64,000 bases of DNA from Bacillota bacterium (GCA_021770445.1 JAETQY010000010.1:19040-83039); one strand, 5' to 3'. Positions 44,561-52,943 are shown, numbered from the stretch's first letter. Notes: generated from the letters alone by a model not told the origin. Made by a program: numbers and translations.

Positions 44561-46804
44561 ATGCCGAAGAAAAAAACACCAAATGAAAATAAAACCCGGA
44601 AGATGGACCCCAACGTGATGGGTCTGCGGGCGGAGGTGCTGGAGCAGCCCATCACCCAGACCCTGGAGATCAACTACATGCCCTACGCCATGTCGGTGAT
44701 TATCTCCCGGGCCATCCCGGAGATCGACGGCTTCAAGCCCTCCCACCGGAAGCTGCTGTACACCATGTACACCATGAAGCTGCTGGGGGGCGCCCGAACC
44801 AAGAGCGCCAACATCGTGGGCCAGACCATGAAGCTCAACCCCCACGGGGACGCCGCCATCTACGACACCATGGTCCGCCTCTCCCGGGGCTACGGGGCAC
44901 TTTTGCACCCTCTGGTAGACAGCAAGGGCAACTTCGGCAAGGTGTACTCCCGGGACATGGCCTGGGCGGCCAGCCGGTACACTGAGGCGAGGCTGGACCC
45001 CATCTGCGCCGAGCTCTTCCGGGACATCGACCAGGACACGGTGGACTTCGTGGACAACTACGACGGCAAGCTGAAGGAGCCCACCCTCCTGCCCACCACC
45101 TTCCCCAACGTGCTAGTATCCGCCAACAAGGGCATTGCCGTGGGCATGGCCAGCGACCTGTGCGGCTTCAACCTGGGGGAGGTGTGCGACACCACCATCG
45201 CCTTTTTGAAGGACCCCAACTGTGACATTATGTCAACCTTGAAGGCCCCCGACCTGCCCACCGGCGGCGAGCTGCTCTACGACGCGGCCGCCCTATCGGA
45301 AATCTACCGCACCGGCCGGGGCTCCTTCAAGGTGCGCTCCCGGTGGCGCTATGTGAAGGAGGAGAACCTCATCGAAGTGTATGAGATTCCCTACTCCACC
45401 ACCTCCGAGGCCATTCTGGACAAGGTGACCGAGCTCATCAAGCTGGGCAAGGTGAAGGAGATCGCCGACATGCGGGACGAGACCGACCTGTCCGGCCTGA
45501 AGCTGACCATCGACTTAAAGCGGGGCACTGACCCGGAGAAGCTGATGGCCAAGCTGTTCAAGCTCACCCCCCTGATGGACAGCCAGTCCTGCAACTTCAA
45601 CATCCTCATCGCCGGCTTCCCCCGGGTGCTGGGGGTGCGGGAAATTCTGGAGGAGTGGACCGCCTGGCGGATGGAGTCGGTGCGCCGGCGGGTATACTTC
45701 TCCATGAGCAAAAAGAAGGAGAAGCTCCACCTGCTCAAGGGCCTGCGGCGGATTTTGCTGGACATCGACCGGGCCATTAAGATCATCCGGGACACCGAGG
45801 AGGACGCGGAGGTCATCCCCAACCTGATGATCGGCTTCGGCATCGACCAGGTCCAGGCGGAGTACGTGGCCGATATCCGCCTGCGCAACATCAACAAGGA
45901 GTATATCCTCAAGCGCACCCAGGAGGTGGACGCGCTCCAGGACGAAATCGCCGACCTGGAGGATATCGTAGGTTCCCCTAAGCGGGTCCGGAAGATCATC
46001 GTGGACGAGCTCACCGAGGTAAAGAAGAAGTACGCGGTCCCCCGGCGGACCCAGATCGTCTACGACCACATGGACGAGCCCGTCATGACGGTGGAGGAGG
46101 AGGTCCCCGACTACCCGGTCCACCTGTTCTTCTCCAAAGAGGGCTATTTGAAAAAGATCACCCCCCAGTCCCTGCGGATGGCCAGCGACCAGAAGTACAA
46201 GGAGGGGGACGGCCCCTGCCTCCAGTGGGAGACCACCAATAAAGAGGAGCTGCTGGTGTTCACCGACAAACAGCAGTGCTACAAGACCCGGCTTTCCGAC
46301 TTCGACGACACCAAGGCCAGCGCCCTGGGGGATTTCCTGCCCTCCAAGCTGGGGATGGACCCGGAGGAGAAAGCAATTTGGGCCTGTATTCCCGGGGACT
46401 ACTCGGGCCATGTGCTGTTCTTCTTTGAGAACGGCAAGGCCGCCCGGGTGGAGCTGTCCGCTTACCAGACCCAGACCCGCCGGAAAAAGCTCACCGGGGC
46501 CTACTCCGACAAGTCCCCCCTGGTGACCGCCTTCCACCTGGGTGAGGACTTCGAGGCGGCGGTGATCTCCACCGAGGGGCGGTGCATGGTGTTCCACACC
46601 GCCAGCCTGAACCCCAAGACCACCCGAAACACCCAGGGGGTCAACGTGATGACCCTCAAGCCCAAGTACAAGGTGGAGCGCGTCCTGCCCCTGGACCGCA
46701 CCCACATCCAGAACCCCGCCCGCTACCGGGCCCGCTCCCTGCCCATCGCCGGTGCCCTCCTCAAGGAGGAGGACCGGGGGGAGGAGCAGATGACACTTTT
46801 GTAA
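44561..46804 (+). CDS. DNA topoisomerase IV-like subunit A (ParC type)
   Basis: 747 residues. Breakage-reunion core: YAMSVIISRAIPEIDGFKPSHRK, HPHGD-like NPHGDAAIYDTMV, and catalytic Tyr in AASRYTEARLDP near residue 139. C-terminal beta-pinwheel from about 500, without the GyrA box, so ParC-like rather than gyrase. Partner of the 40544 subunit, from which it is separated by the secreted-protein gene. Confidence 0.9.
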   Translation: MPKKKTPNENKTRKMDPNVMGLRAEVLEQPITQTLEINYMPYAMSVIISRAIPEIDGFKPSHRKLLYTMYTMKLLGGARTKSANIVGQTMKLNPHGDAAIYDTMVRLSRGYGALLHPLVDSKGNFGKVYSRDMAWAASRYTEARLDPICAELFRDIDQDTVDFVDNYDGKLKEPTLLPTTFPNVLVSANKGIAVGMASDLCGFNLGEVCDTTIAFLKDPNCDIMSTLKAPDLPTGGELLYDAAALSEIYRTGRGSFKVRSRWRYVKEENLIEVYEIPYSTTSEAILDKVTELIKLGKVKEIADMRDETDLSGLKLTIDLKRGTDPEKLMAKLFKLTPLMDSQSCNFNILIAGFPRVLGVREILEEWTAWRMESVRRRVYFSMSKKKEKLHLLKGLRRILLDIDRAIKIIRDTEEDAEVIPNLMIGFGIDQVQAEYVADIRLRNINKEYILKRTQEVDALQDEIADLEDIVGSPKRVRKIIVDELTEVKKKYAVPRRTQIVYDHMDEPVMTVEEEVPDYPVHLFFSKEGYLKKITPQSLRMASDQKYKEGDGPCLQWETTNKEELLVFTDKQQCYKTRLSDFDDTKASALGDFLPSKLGMDPEEKAIWACIPGDYSGHVLFFFENGKAARVELSAYQTQTRRKKLTGAYSDKSPLVTAFHLGEDFEAAVISTEGRCMVFHTASLNPKTTRNTQGVNVMTLKPKYKVERVLPLDRTHIQNPARYRARSLPIAGALLKEEDRGEEQMTLL

Positions 46805-46817
46805 CAGGAGGACCCCT

Positions 46818-47690
46818 ATGACCAAGCATACCCTTGCCCGCGTAGTGCGGGACTACACCTGGATTTTCCTCGGCGCTGTGCTCTACTCTGTCAGCTTCGA
46901 CTGGTTCTACGTGCCCAACCAGATCGGCTTCGGCGGTCTCACCGCCCTGGGCATGATCCTCAACCACCTCTCCCCTGCTATCCCCATCGGCGGGGTGGTG
47001 CTGGTACTAAACGTCCCCATCTTCATTCTGGGCTGGAAGCTCCTGGGTGGACACACCCTGGTGTCCTCCCTCTTCGCCATGGCCGCCACCTCTCTGCTGG
47101 TGGACCTAATCGCCGCCGTGTACACCTTCCCGGCCATGGACCCCATGCTGGCCGCCATCTTTGGCGGAGTGGCCCTGGGGCTTTCCCTGGGGATGATCTT
47201 CTCCAAGGGGGCTACCACCGGGGGCACCGACCTGATCGCCCGGCTGCTCAAGCTGCCCTTCGCCTGGCTGCCCGTGGGCAAGCTGCTCCTTGTGGTAGAT
47301 CTGGCCATGCTGCTGGCGGTGTCCATCGCCTTCCGCAGCATGGAGAGCGCCATGTACGGCATCATCTCCCTGTATATCTCCACCCTGGTGATGGACGGCG
47401 TGCTCTACGGCATGGACCGGTCCAAGGTGGCCTATATCGTCACCGCCCGGCCCCAGGAGGTGGCCGCCGAGATCGACCGGCAGATGGACCGGGGGGCCAC
47501 CTTCCTCCACGGGGAGGGCAGCTTCTCCCGGGAGGAGAAGCTGGTGCTCATGTGCGCCTTCAAGCAGAAGCAGATCGTCCCCCTGAAGGCCCTGGTCCAC
47601 GACCTGGACCCGGAGGCCTTTCTCATCGTCTGTGACGCCCACGAGGTGCTGGGCGAGGGTTTCCGGCGGTACCGGAAAAACGATATATAA
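46818..47690 (+). CDS. YitT family membrane protein (DUF2179)
   Basis: 290 residues. Five or so membrane helices (SFDWFYVPNQIGFGGLTALGMIL, GLSLGMIFSKGATTGGTDLI) in the YitT_membrane domain (1-200) and a cytoplasmic DUF2179 tail with GATFLHGEGSFSREEKLVLM. Transport function not established. Coupled to the topoisomerase gene by a 13-nt gap. Confidence 0.9.
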   Translation: MTKHTLARVVRDYTWIFLGAVLYSVSFDWFYVPNQIGFGGLTALGMILNHLSPAIPIGGVVLVLNVPIFILGWKLLGGHTLVSSLFAMAATSLLVDLIAAVYTFPAMDPMLAAIFGGVALGLSLGMIFSKGATTGGTDLIARLLKLPFAWLPVGKLLLVVDLAMLLAVSIAFRSMESAMYGIISLYISTLVMDGVLYGMDRSKVAYIVTARPQEVAAEIDRQMDRGATFLHGEGSFSREEKLVLMCAFKQKQIVPLKALVHDLDPEAFLIVCDAHEVLGEGFRRYRKNDI

Positions 47691-47705
47691 AAAGGAGTGT
47701 TCACA

Positions 47706-48296
47706 ATGACAGACTGGACCAAACTGACCAAAAACCTGGAGGAGCGGGACTTCACCGTCCGCACCTTCGCCACCGCCGCCGAGGCCGCCGACTACCTGGA
47801 CAGGGAGATCGACGGGGTGAGCGTGGGCTTCGGCGGCTCCATGACGGTGCAGGAGATGGGGCTCTACCCCCGGCTGGCCGCCCACAACAACGCCCTCTGG
47901 CACTGGGACAAGGCCGGCCTGGCCGAGGCCGCCGTCACCGACGTGTACATCACCTCCGTCAATGGCCTGGCCGAGACCGGGGAACTCATCAACATCGACG
48001 GCACCGGCAACCGGGTGGCCTCCACCCTCTTCGGCCACAAGAGGGTCTACTTCGTGGTGGGCAAAAACAAGATCGCCCCCGACTACGACAAGGCCCTGTG
48101 GCGGGCCCGGAACATCGCCTCCCCCAAGAACGCCCAGCGCATCGGTGTGAACACCCCCTGCGCCGCCAAGGGGGACAGGTGCTACGACTGCAAGAGCCCC
48201 CAGCGCATCTGCCGGGGGCTGGTGGTGCTGTGGGAGAAGCCCAAGGCCATCGAGACCATGGAAGTGATCCTCATTGACGAGGAGCTGGGCTATTGA
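47706..48296 (+). CDS. LUD-domain protein (LutC/YkgG-like)
   Basis: 196 residues, single LUD (DUF162) domain: VSVGFGGSMTVQEMGLYPRL, TSVNGLAETGELINIDGTGNRVA and VVGKNKIAPDYDKALWRARN, ending in a Cys-containing CYDCKSPQRICRG loop (a lone Cys trio, possibly a metal site). Related to LutC of lactate oxidation, but no lutA/lutB neighbours, so role unknown. Start at 47706 after AAAAAGGAGTG. Confidence 0.87.
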   Translation: MTDWTKLTKNLEERDFTVRTFATAAEAADYLDREIDGVSVGFGGSMTVQEMGLYPRLAAHNNALWHWDKAGLAEAAVTDVYITSVNGLAETGELINIDGTGNRVASTLFGHKRVYFVVGKNKIAPDYDKALWRARNIASPKNAQRIGVNTPCAAKGDRCYDCKSPQRICRGLVVLWEKPKAIETMEVILIDEELGY

Positions 48297-49456
48297 GACC
48301 CATCTGTAGGGGGCGGCGCCCTCGCCGCCCCGTATGTGAATACCGCTGTATTCCTCTGGAACCGGGCCGCCGAGGGCGGCGGCCCCTACTTGCCGCCATT
48401 CTCTCCGCCTCCCTCCTGCTCACCGGCTGCTCCGCCCTGCTGGAGCGGGACTACACCTCCGTCACCCCCCACAACGCCGTCCCCGCCACCGAGGGGGACC
48501 CCTCTATCCTGCGGGCGGACAGCTATCAGGAGCTGGTCAATGCCCTGATCTACTTCGTCAACGGCGGAATGGAGGAGGGGGTAGTCCGGCTGTACACCGA
48601 CGCGGAGAATGTGGAGCCCTTCCTGTCCGACGCCTGCCTGGAGGTGGTGCAGGAGGACCCCCTGGGGGCCTACTGCGTGGAGTTTATCAAATACACCGTG
48701 GACCCGGTGGTGACCTACTCTGAGGCCCACCTGGACATCACCTACCGCCGCACCCGGGAGCAGGTGGCCTCCATCGTCCAGGCCACCGGCGTCACCGCCA
48801 TCCGCAGCGAGCTGGAGTCCGCGCTCAGCTCCTTTGCCCCCTCCCGAACCCTGCGCATCCGCTACTTCGCCGAGGACGAGGCCTTCATCCGGGACCTGGC
48901 CCGGCAGGCCTACTACGGCGTGCCCGCCTGTGCCCTGGGGATGCCGGAGATCGACCTGTCCCTCTACCCCGACAGCGGGCAGCAGCGCATTGTGGAGATC
49001 CTGCTGCGCTACCCCCTGGACCACGCTGAGCTGGAGGAGCGCCGCGCCACCCTGGCCGGCTGCCTGGAGGGGCTGGCAGCCGAGCTGGCCCCCCTCAGCG
49101 GACAGGAGCGGGTCTCCGCCGCCGTCCGGGCCATCCGAGAGGCCGGGGACTACGACCCCCAGGGCGGGTCCACCGCCTGGGACCTCTTTGAGGAGGGCGC
49201 CGCCGACAGCGAGGGGGTTTCCTTGGCCTTCGCCGCTCTGTGCCGGGAGCTGGAGCTGTCCTGCCAGGTGGCCTGGGGGACGCTGAATGAGGAGCCCCAC
49301 TACTGGAATATCATCCAGACTGACGCCGGCTGGCGGCACATCGACCTGTCCGTCCCGGAGGCGGAAGAAAACGGCCCCTTCTGCACCGACCAGCAGCTTC
49401 TGGAGCTGGGCTACCTCTGGGAGGAGGGGGCCTTCCCCTCCTGCGTGGAGGAGTGA
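48293..49456 (+). CDS. Lipoprotein with transglutaminase-like fold lacking the catalytic Cys
   Basis: 387 residues from a TTG start that overlaps the LUD stop (TTGA), with GAGGAG upstream; no ATG or GTG lies in frame before the signal peptide. The first ~31 residues are Arg-rich and encoded by the dispersed repeat; after them comes a normal hydrophobic segment and lipobox LLTGCS. Mature region ends in a transglutaminase-like part: SEGVSLAFAALCRELEL (Cys position occupied by Glu/Ser), HYWNI (His) and WRHIDLS (Asp). Probably a binding protein, not an enzyme; family otherwise unknown. Confidence 0.7.
   Translation: MRPICRGRRPRRPVCEYRCIPLEPGRRGRRPLLAAILSASLLLTGCSALLERDYTSVTPHNAVPATEGDPSILRADSYQELVNALIYFVNGGMEEGVVRLYTDAENVEPFLSDACLEVVQEDPLGAYCVEFIKYTVDPVVTYSEAHLDITYRRTREQVASIVQATGVTAIRSELESALSSFAPSRTLRIRYFAEDEAFIRDLARQAYYGVPACALGMPEIDLSLYPDSGQQRIVEILLRYPLDHAELEERRATLAGCLEGLAAELAPLSGQERVSAAVRAIREAGDYDPQGGSTAWDLFEEGAADSEGVSLAFAALCRELELSCQVAWGTLNEEPHYWNIIQTDAGWRHIDLSVPEAEENGPFCTDQQLLELGYLWEEGAFPSCVEE
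48305..48390. repeat. Dispersed inverted repeat, copy B (inside the lipoprotein gene)
   Basis: Two 28-nt arms (48305-48332 and 48363-48390) around a 30-nt centre, units as in copy A but in the opposite relative orientation. Codes for the extra N-terminal residues of the lipoprotein. Confidence 0.75.
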
Positions 49457-49483
49457 GGAATTCTTACCATTGTGTTACATCCC

Positions 49484-49512
49484 TTGCCAAGGGGGGAAAA
49501 ATCAAGTATAAT
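49484..49512 (+). promoter_or_regulatory. Promoter of the SLH-protein gene
   Basis: TTGCCA, 17-bp spacer, TATAAT. Confidence 0.8.
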
Positions 49513-49551
49513 ACGCTCACCTGGTTGTAACACTCTGGAAAGGAGTTTGTC

Positions 49552-50742
49552 ATGAGACGATACAGGCGGTGGATGGCCGCGCTTCTGGCCGCCGCAATGG
49601 CGGCGTCAATCTCTGTTTTCCCCGGCCTTGCCCTGCCTGCGGCCGAACCCTTCGCCGAATTCCACATCGGCGCCAGCGACTCGGACGCGCCTCAGCGCAC
49701 CCTCTCCATCGCCCGATATGAGCGGAACGGAGAGAACGGTTTCCAGCTCAGCGGCACCGAGGAACAGATCTGCAAGCTGAACCGGGTCACCGGAGACGCC
49801 AACTTCTTCATTCAGACCGCGGAGGAGGGCGTGTGGGTGACGGTGGACTACCTCACGGACGTGAACGGTGACGGGGTCTACGAGCTGCTGGACGGCGGCT
49901 CCAGGCCCGTGTGGGAGGTCATGGACCTTCAGAGCGACCTGGTCGCCCCTCAGGCCCAGAACCCCGTCCTCACCGCGGATCAGATGTACATTCTCTCCTC
50001 TGAGCTGCTGGTCCGACACAACCAGCAGGCTGTCCAGGACCGCCTGCCCGGCGGCGTCCACGCCCTGGAGGGCGCCCCTGAGATCTCTGCCCAGACGGCC
50101 TTCCCCCTGTGCGTGGTCACCCTCCATCGGACTGGCTCTGCCGGAGGGCAGGAGCAGGTTTTTTACCTCCAGATCTACGAGGATGTTCTGGTCCCCTTTG
50201 ATATCTTCCCCACCGACTCCTACTACGACGCGGTGATTTTCTGCCTGTTCCGCGGCTATTTCACCGGCACCGGCGGCGGCCAGTTCAGCCCAGACGCGCC
50301 CCTGACTCGGGCCCAGCTGGCCCAGGTGTTGTGGACCATCTGCGGCTCGCCGGAGGCTGAGCCCACCACCTTCTCCGATGTCCCGGAGGGCACGTGGTAC
50401 TACCAGGCCATCTCCTGGTGCCAGCAGACTAAGCTCATTTCCGGGCAGGGCGCCAACACCTTTGCCCCCAGCAGCCTGCTGACCCGGGAGCAGATGGCCG
50501 CCATCCTCTACCGCTATGCCCGCTACACCGGCTCCAGCCTGCGGGCCACCGCCAACATGTCCCGTTTCTCCGACCTGGACAGCGTCTCCTCCTGGGCATA
50601 CAACAGCATGCAGTGGGCCGCTACCAACTGGCTCATCGACATCTCTGACGGCGCCCTCCTCCCCAAAAAGACCGTCACACGGGCGGAGCTGGCCGAGGCG
50701 CTGTACGCCTACGACATCAACCTGGCCTTTCAAAGCTATTGA
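49552..50742 (+). CDS. Surface protein with C-terminal S-layer homology (SLH) domains
   Basis: 396 residues. Signal peptide (1-33), an N-terminal region of unknown fold with a calcium-like DVNGDGVYELLDGG loop, then three SLH repeats (RGYFTGTGGGQFSPDAPLTRAQL, TFSDVPEGTWYYQAISW, FSDLDSVSSWAYNSMQWA). SLH repeats bind secondary cell-wall polymer, so the protein is anchored on the envelope. Start after GGAAAGGAGTTTGTC. Confidence 0.87.
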   Translation: MRRYRRWMAALLAAAMAASISVFPGLALPAAEPFAEFHIGASDSDAPQRTLSIARYERNGENGFQLSGTEEQICKLNRVTGDANFFIQTAEEGVWVTVDYLTDVNGDGVYELLDGGSRPVWEVMDLQSDLVAPQAQNPVLTADQMYILSSELLVRHNQQAVQDRLPGGVHALEGAPEISAQTAFPLCVVTLHRTGSAGGQEQVFYLQIYEDVLVPFDIFPTDSYYDAVIFCLFRGYFTGTGGGQFSPDAPLTRAQLAQVLWTICGSPEAEPTTFSDVPEGTWYYQAISWCQQTKLISGQGANTFAPSSLLTREQMAAILYRYARYTGSSLRATANMSRFSDLDSVSSWAYNSMQWAATNWLIDISDGALLPKKTVTRAELAEALYAYDINLAFQSY

Positions 50743-50750
50743 TCCCTACC

Positions 50751-50779
50751 GCCCGGCAGTGGAAACTGCCGGGCTTTTT
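50751..50779 (+). terminator. Terminator after the SLH gene
   Basis: 10-bp stem GCCCGGCAGT/ACTGCCGGGC, loop GGAA, then TTTTTAT. Confidence 0.88.
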
Positions 50780-50864
50780 ATCTCCTTTTGGTTTAGCGGC
50801 TGGAATATTTGTCCAAACTACCCATAGAATATATCAGCCGCCAACATAAGAAAGGAGAACGCAT

Positions 50865-51092
50865 ATGCTCCAGTCCGCTCAGAGATCACGCCGGATCACC
50901 CAGGAGGAGGAACGCCGGGAGCTGGTCAGCTCCCTGGCCCATACCCGCACCCTCATCAATCAGGCCTACAGCGGCTTCAACATGGCCAGCGACAGCGACC
51001 TGATTGAATCCTATGTCTTTGAGATCAACGCCCTCCAGGCCCGCTACAACTACCTGCTGCGCCGGGTAAAAGAGCTGGAGGGGGCCACATGA
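50865..51092 (+). CDS. DUF2508-family small protein (YaaL-like)
   Basis: 75 residues, mostly charged helix (LIESYVFEINALQARYNYLLRRVKEL), pattern of the DUF2508/YaaL family that sits next to bofA in sporulating Firmicutes. Start after AAGAAAGGAGAACGCAT. Stop overlaps bofA start. Confidence 0.82.
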   Translation: MLQSAQRSRRITQEEERRELVSSLAHTRTLINQAYSGFNMASDSDLIESYVFEINALQARYNYLLRRVKELEGAT

Positions 51093-51355
51093 ACCCCGTG
51101 CCCGGATACATGGCCTGGTGCCTGGCCGGACTGCTACTGTGCGCCGCCCTGCTGGTACTGCGCCGGCCGGCGGCCCGGCTGCTCCGCCTGACCCTGCGCT
51201 CCTCGGTGGGGCTGGCAGCGCTGGCCCTCTTCTCCCAGATCGGGCAGTTTATCGGCGTCCACCTGGGGGTCAATCTGGTCAACGCACTGGTGCTGGGCCT
51301 GCTGGGCCTGCCCGGCTTCGGCCTGCTGCTCATGCTCCAGTGGGTGCTGCGGTGA
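51089..51355 (+). CDS. bofA: Pro-sigma-K processing inhibitor BofA
   Basis: 88 residues, two membrane helices. Family end FIGVHLGVNLVNALVLGLLGLPGFGLLLML, the BofA hallmark of the second helix and LGLPG. Delays cleavage of pro-sigma-K in the mother-cell compartment of the spore; supports a sporulating organism. Overlaps the DUF2508 gene by 4 nt. Confidence 0.9.
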   Translation: MNPVPGYMAWCLAGLLLCAALLVLRRPAARLLRLTLRSSVGLAALALFSQIGQFIGVHLGVNLVNALVLGLLGLPGFGLLLMLQWVLR

Positions 51356-51368
51356 GCTTACATTTAGG

Positions 51369-51397
51369 GCGGGCATATGCCCGCTCTCTTTATCTTT
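51369..51397 (+). terminator. Terminator after bofA
   Basis: 16-nt perfect palindrome GCGGGCATATGCCCGC followed by TCTCTTTATCTTT. Confidence 0.65.
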
Positions 51398-51419
51398 CGG
51401 GATATTTTCTCAAAAACTA

Positions 51420-51448
51420 TTGACAAACCCGGTTCTGAATGGTAAGAT
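51420..51448 (+). promoter_or_regulatory. Promoter of the serine tRNA genes
   Basis: TTGACA (51420-51425), 17-bp spacer, TAAGAT (51443-51448). Confidence 0.82.
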
Positions 51449-51477
51449 AGCAAGCGTCTCTGGTCAAGAGATCATTC

Positions 51478-51564
51478 GGAGAGATGTCCGAGTGGTTTAA
51501 GGAGCTGGTCTTGAAAACCAGTGACTCGCAAGAGCCGTGGGTTCGAATCCCACTCTCTCCGCCA
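51478..51564 (+). tRNA. tRNA-Ser (TGA)
   Basis: 87 nt with long variable arm; acceptor GGAGAGA/TCTCTCC, anticodon stem CTGGT/ACCAG with loop CTTGAAA (anticodon TGA), GTTCGAATC T-loop, CCA encoded. Confidence 0.97.
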
Positions 51565-51639
51565 CGTCGTCGGAGCAAGCTCCACATCCTTCGCTTCCGC
51601 CTTGCGGCGAAAGCTCACTCGTTCCGCTGCTCCTCCTCT

Positions 51640-51674
51640 CCAAATCGCAACCGCTGCGCTGGGTTGCGATTTGG
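51640..51674 (+). repeat. tRNA-downstream hairpin repeat, copy 2
   Basis: 13-bp stem CCAAATCGCAACC/GGTTGCGATTTGG, 9-nt loop. Same unit as 36259-36294 with a compensatory base-pair change; a separate CCGCCC/GGGCGG hairpin lies just after. Confidence 0.75.
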
Positions 51675-51747
51675 TAGCCGCCCTTCGGGCGGCTTCGAAG
51701 GGCGGCCTAACTAAAATTTCACATTTCCTGTTTTTACTTGCAGCCAT

Positions 51748-51839
51748 GCAGAAGTACCCAAGTGGCTATAAGGGGCTCCCCTGCTAAGGGAGTAGGCGGG
51801 TAAAACCGTGCGGGGGTTCGAATCCCCCCTTCTGCGCCA
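51748..51839 (+). tRNA. tRNA-Ser (GCT), integration target
   Basis: 92 nt, long variable arm; acceptor GCAGAAG/CTTCTGC, anticodon stem CTCCC/GGGAG with loop CTGCTAA (anticodon GCT), CCA encoded. The gene is intact; the last 24 nt and one base beyond are repeated at the right end of the element. Confidence 0.97.
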
Positions 51840-51840
51840 G
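51816..51840 (+). repeat. attL of the integrative element
   Basis: 25-bp sequence beginning GTTCGAATCC, the 3' end of tRNA-Ser(GCT), identical to 62240-62264. Flanking bases differ on both sides, so exactly 25 bp are shared. Confidence 0.93.
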
Positions 51841-51843
51841 CTG

Positions 51844-51879
51844 AAAAGCCTTGTGCCCCAACGGGTACAAGGCTTTTCT
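51844..51879 (+). terminator. Element-borne terminator after tRNA-Ser
   Basis: AAAAGCCTTGT/ACAAGGCTTTT stem with GCCC/CGGGT inside, then TCTCC. It replaces the native tRNA terminator, now at 62264-62299. Confidence 0.75.
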
Positions 51880-51890
51880 CCTGCCTCTGG

Positions 51891-51912
51891 GTACCCACTT
51901 TTGTACCCACTT
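51891..51912 (+). repeat. Left arm-type integrase repeats
   Basis: GTACCCACTT twice (51891-51900, 51903-51912), 12-bp period, 50 bp inside attL. The same pair occurs at 62107-62128. Confidence 0.75.
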
Positions 51913-52524
51913 GATGCTTGCTCCGACGTCAAACAAAGCCAGTTCCGGTTATGCCGGGGCTGGCTTTGTTGTTCTTCCATTTATTTTAGCTCCAGCTTGA
52001 AGTATAAAACCGAGCTCAAATTTTTAATGAATCGTAAATATTTTATGAACAAACTGTGACATACCTGGCATGGCAGACTATGCCAGGTATAATTATTTAT
52101 TTTATCTCGAAATATCGAATTTTTATTCAATTTAGCTGCTCTCCATTTTCCTCGAAAAATATAGAGATTACGTTGGGTCCGCAATAGCAAAAAGTAAAAA
52201 TATACATATATGGCAAGACATACCATGTCTTGCCACACTTAACCATGCCATTTTCTTGCGGTTTTCGCCCTTGACAAACAGAAAACAAAACATTATCATG
52301 CAAATTGTAATTGCGCTGCATTTTTTGAAGGGGGGTGAATTTTTATTCCTCTGCTCAAAAAAACGGCCACCCCGAGCTGCAACTCGGAGTGGTCTATGAA
52401 GAGGTAATCAATCGTGGCGCAAATACAGCCCATACTTACTCAACCCGACAATTACCCAACTGTGTTCAGTGTATCACACACCGCGGTAATTGTCAACGCC
52501 CGAAACCTGAAAGGAATGTGAACA
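51913..52524. other. Non-coding left-end region rich in hairpins
   Basis: No convincing gene in about 610 bp. Holds a terminator-like hairpin AACAAAGCCAG/CTGGCTTTGTT (51934-51972), stems ATACCTGGCAT/ATGCCAGGTAT (52061-52090) and GGCAAGACAT/ATGTCTTGCC (52212-52234), and the operator-like repeat at 52447-52494. AT-rich reading frames here have no ribosome binding site or family resemblance. Confidence 0.6.
52447..52494. promoter_or_regulatory. Operator-like inverted repeat before the XRE gene
   Basis: Perfect 10-bp inverted repeat GACAATTACC/GGTAATTGTC with a 28-nt centre, 30 nt upstream of the 52525 start. Confidence 0.5.
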
Positions 52525-52794
52525 TTGACAAATCAATATCGTTATCGAAACGTAAAGCGTTACCGCCGCCTGCGTGGCGCCATGGTTGCTGCCGGCCTAA
52601 GCCAAGACGACCTTGGCGACATCTTACACATGTCAGCCGCATCTATAAGCAATCGCTTACGCGGGCAGCAGCCCTGGCGGCTTAATGAAATGTATACCGT
52701 CTTGGCCTGTCTGGGGGTCGAAAAGCCCGAGGCTGTGCTGGGGTTCTACTTCCCGCCCGATGGCATCGACCTGGAAGTAGGTGGTTGCTCGTGA
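52525..52794 (+). CDS. XRE-type helix-turn-helix protein
   Basis: 89 residues. HTH about 22-50 (AAGLSQDDLGDILHMSAASISNRLRG). Start is TTG at 52525, chosen since AAAGGA lies 9 nt upstream and no ATG is in frame before the HTH. Overlaps the zinc-ribbon gene (TGATG). Likely regulator of the replication-type operon. Confidence 0.7.
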   Translation: MTNQYRYRNVKRYRRLRGAMVAAGLSQDDLGDILHMSAASISNRLRGQQPWRLNEMYTVLACLGVEKPEAVLGFYFPPDGIDLEVGGCS

Positions 52795-52943
52795 TGTCCT
52801 GTCGTTGCCCCATTTGCGGCCGTGAGTGCAATTATATCTATCTCTTCACCGGTATGGCGGTCGGTTGTGACCGCTGCATTTCCCGCACCTCTGTTCATGA
52901 TTGGGCCTGGATGAGGAACAGCGCGAAGGAGGTGTGGGGATGA
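52794..52943 (+). CDS. 49-residue zinc-ribbon-like peptide
   Basis: MSCRCPICGREC at the N-terminus and VGCDRCIS in the middle give two Cys pairs spaced like a zinc ribbon. ATG overlaps the XRE stop by one base, and its own stop overlaps the ATPase ATG (ATGA), so three genes are translationally chained. Small zinc-ribbon proteins next to RepA-like genes are common in elements; role unknown. Confidence 0.7.
   Translation: MSCRCPICGRECNYIYLFTGMAVGCDRCISRTSVHDWAWMRNSAKEVWG

Noticed and set aside
51981..52321. AT-rich minus-strand frames in the left end of the element
   Set aside because: They cross several perfect hairpins, have no start signals and no family resemblance.
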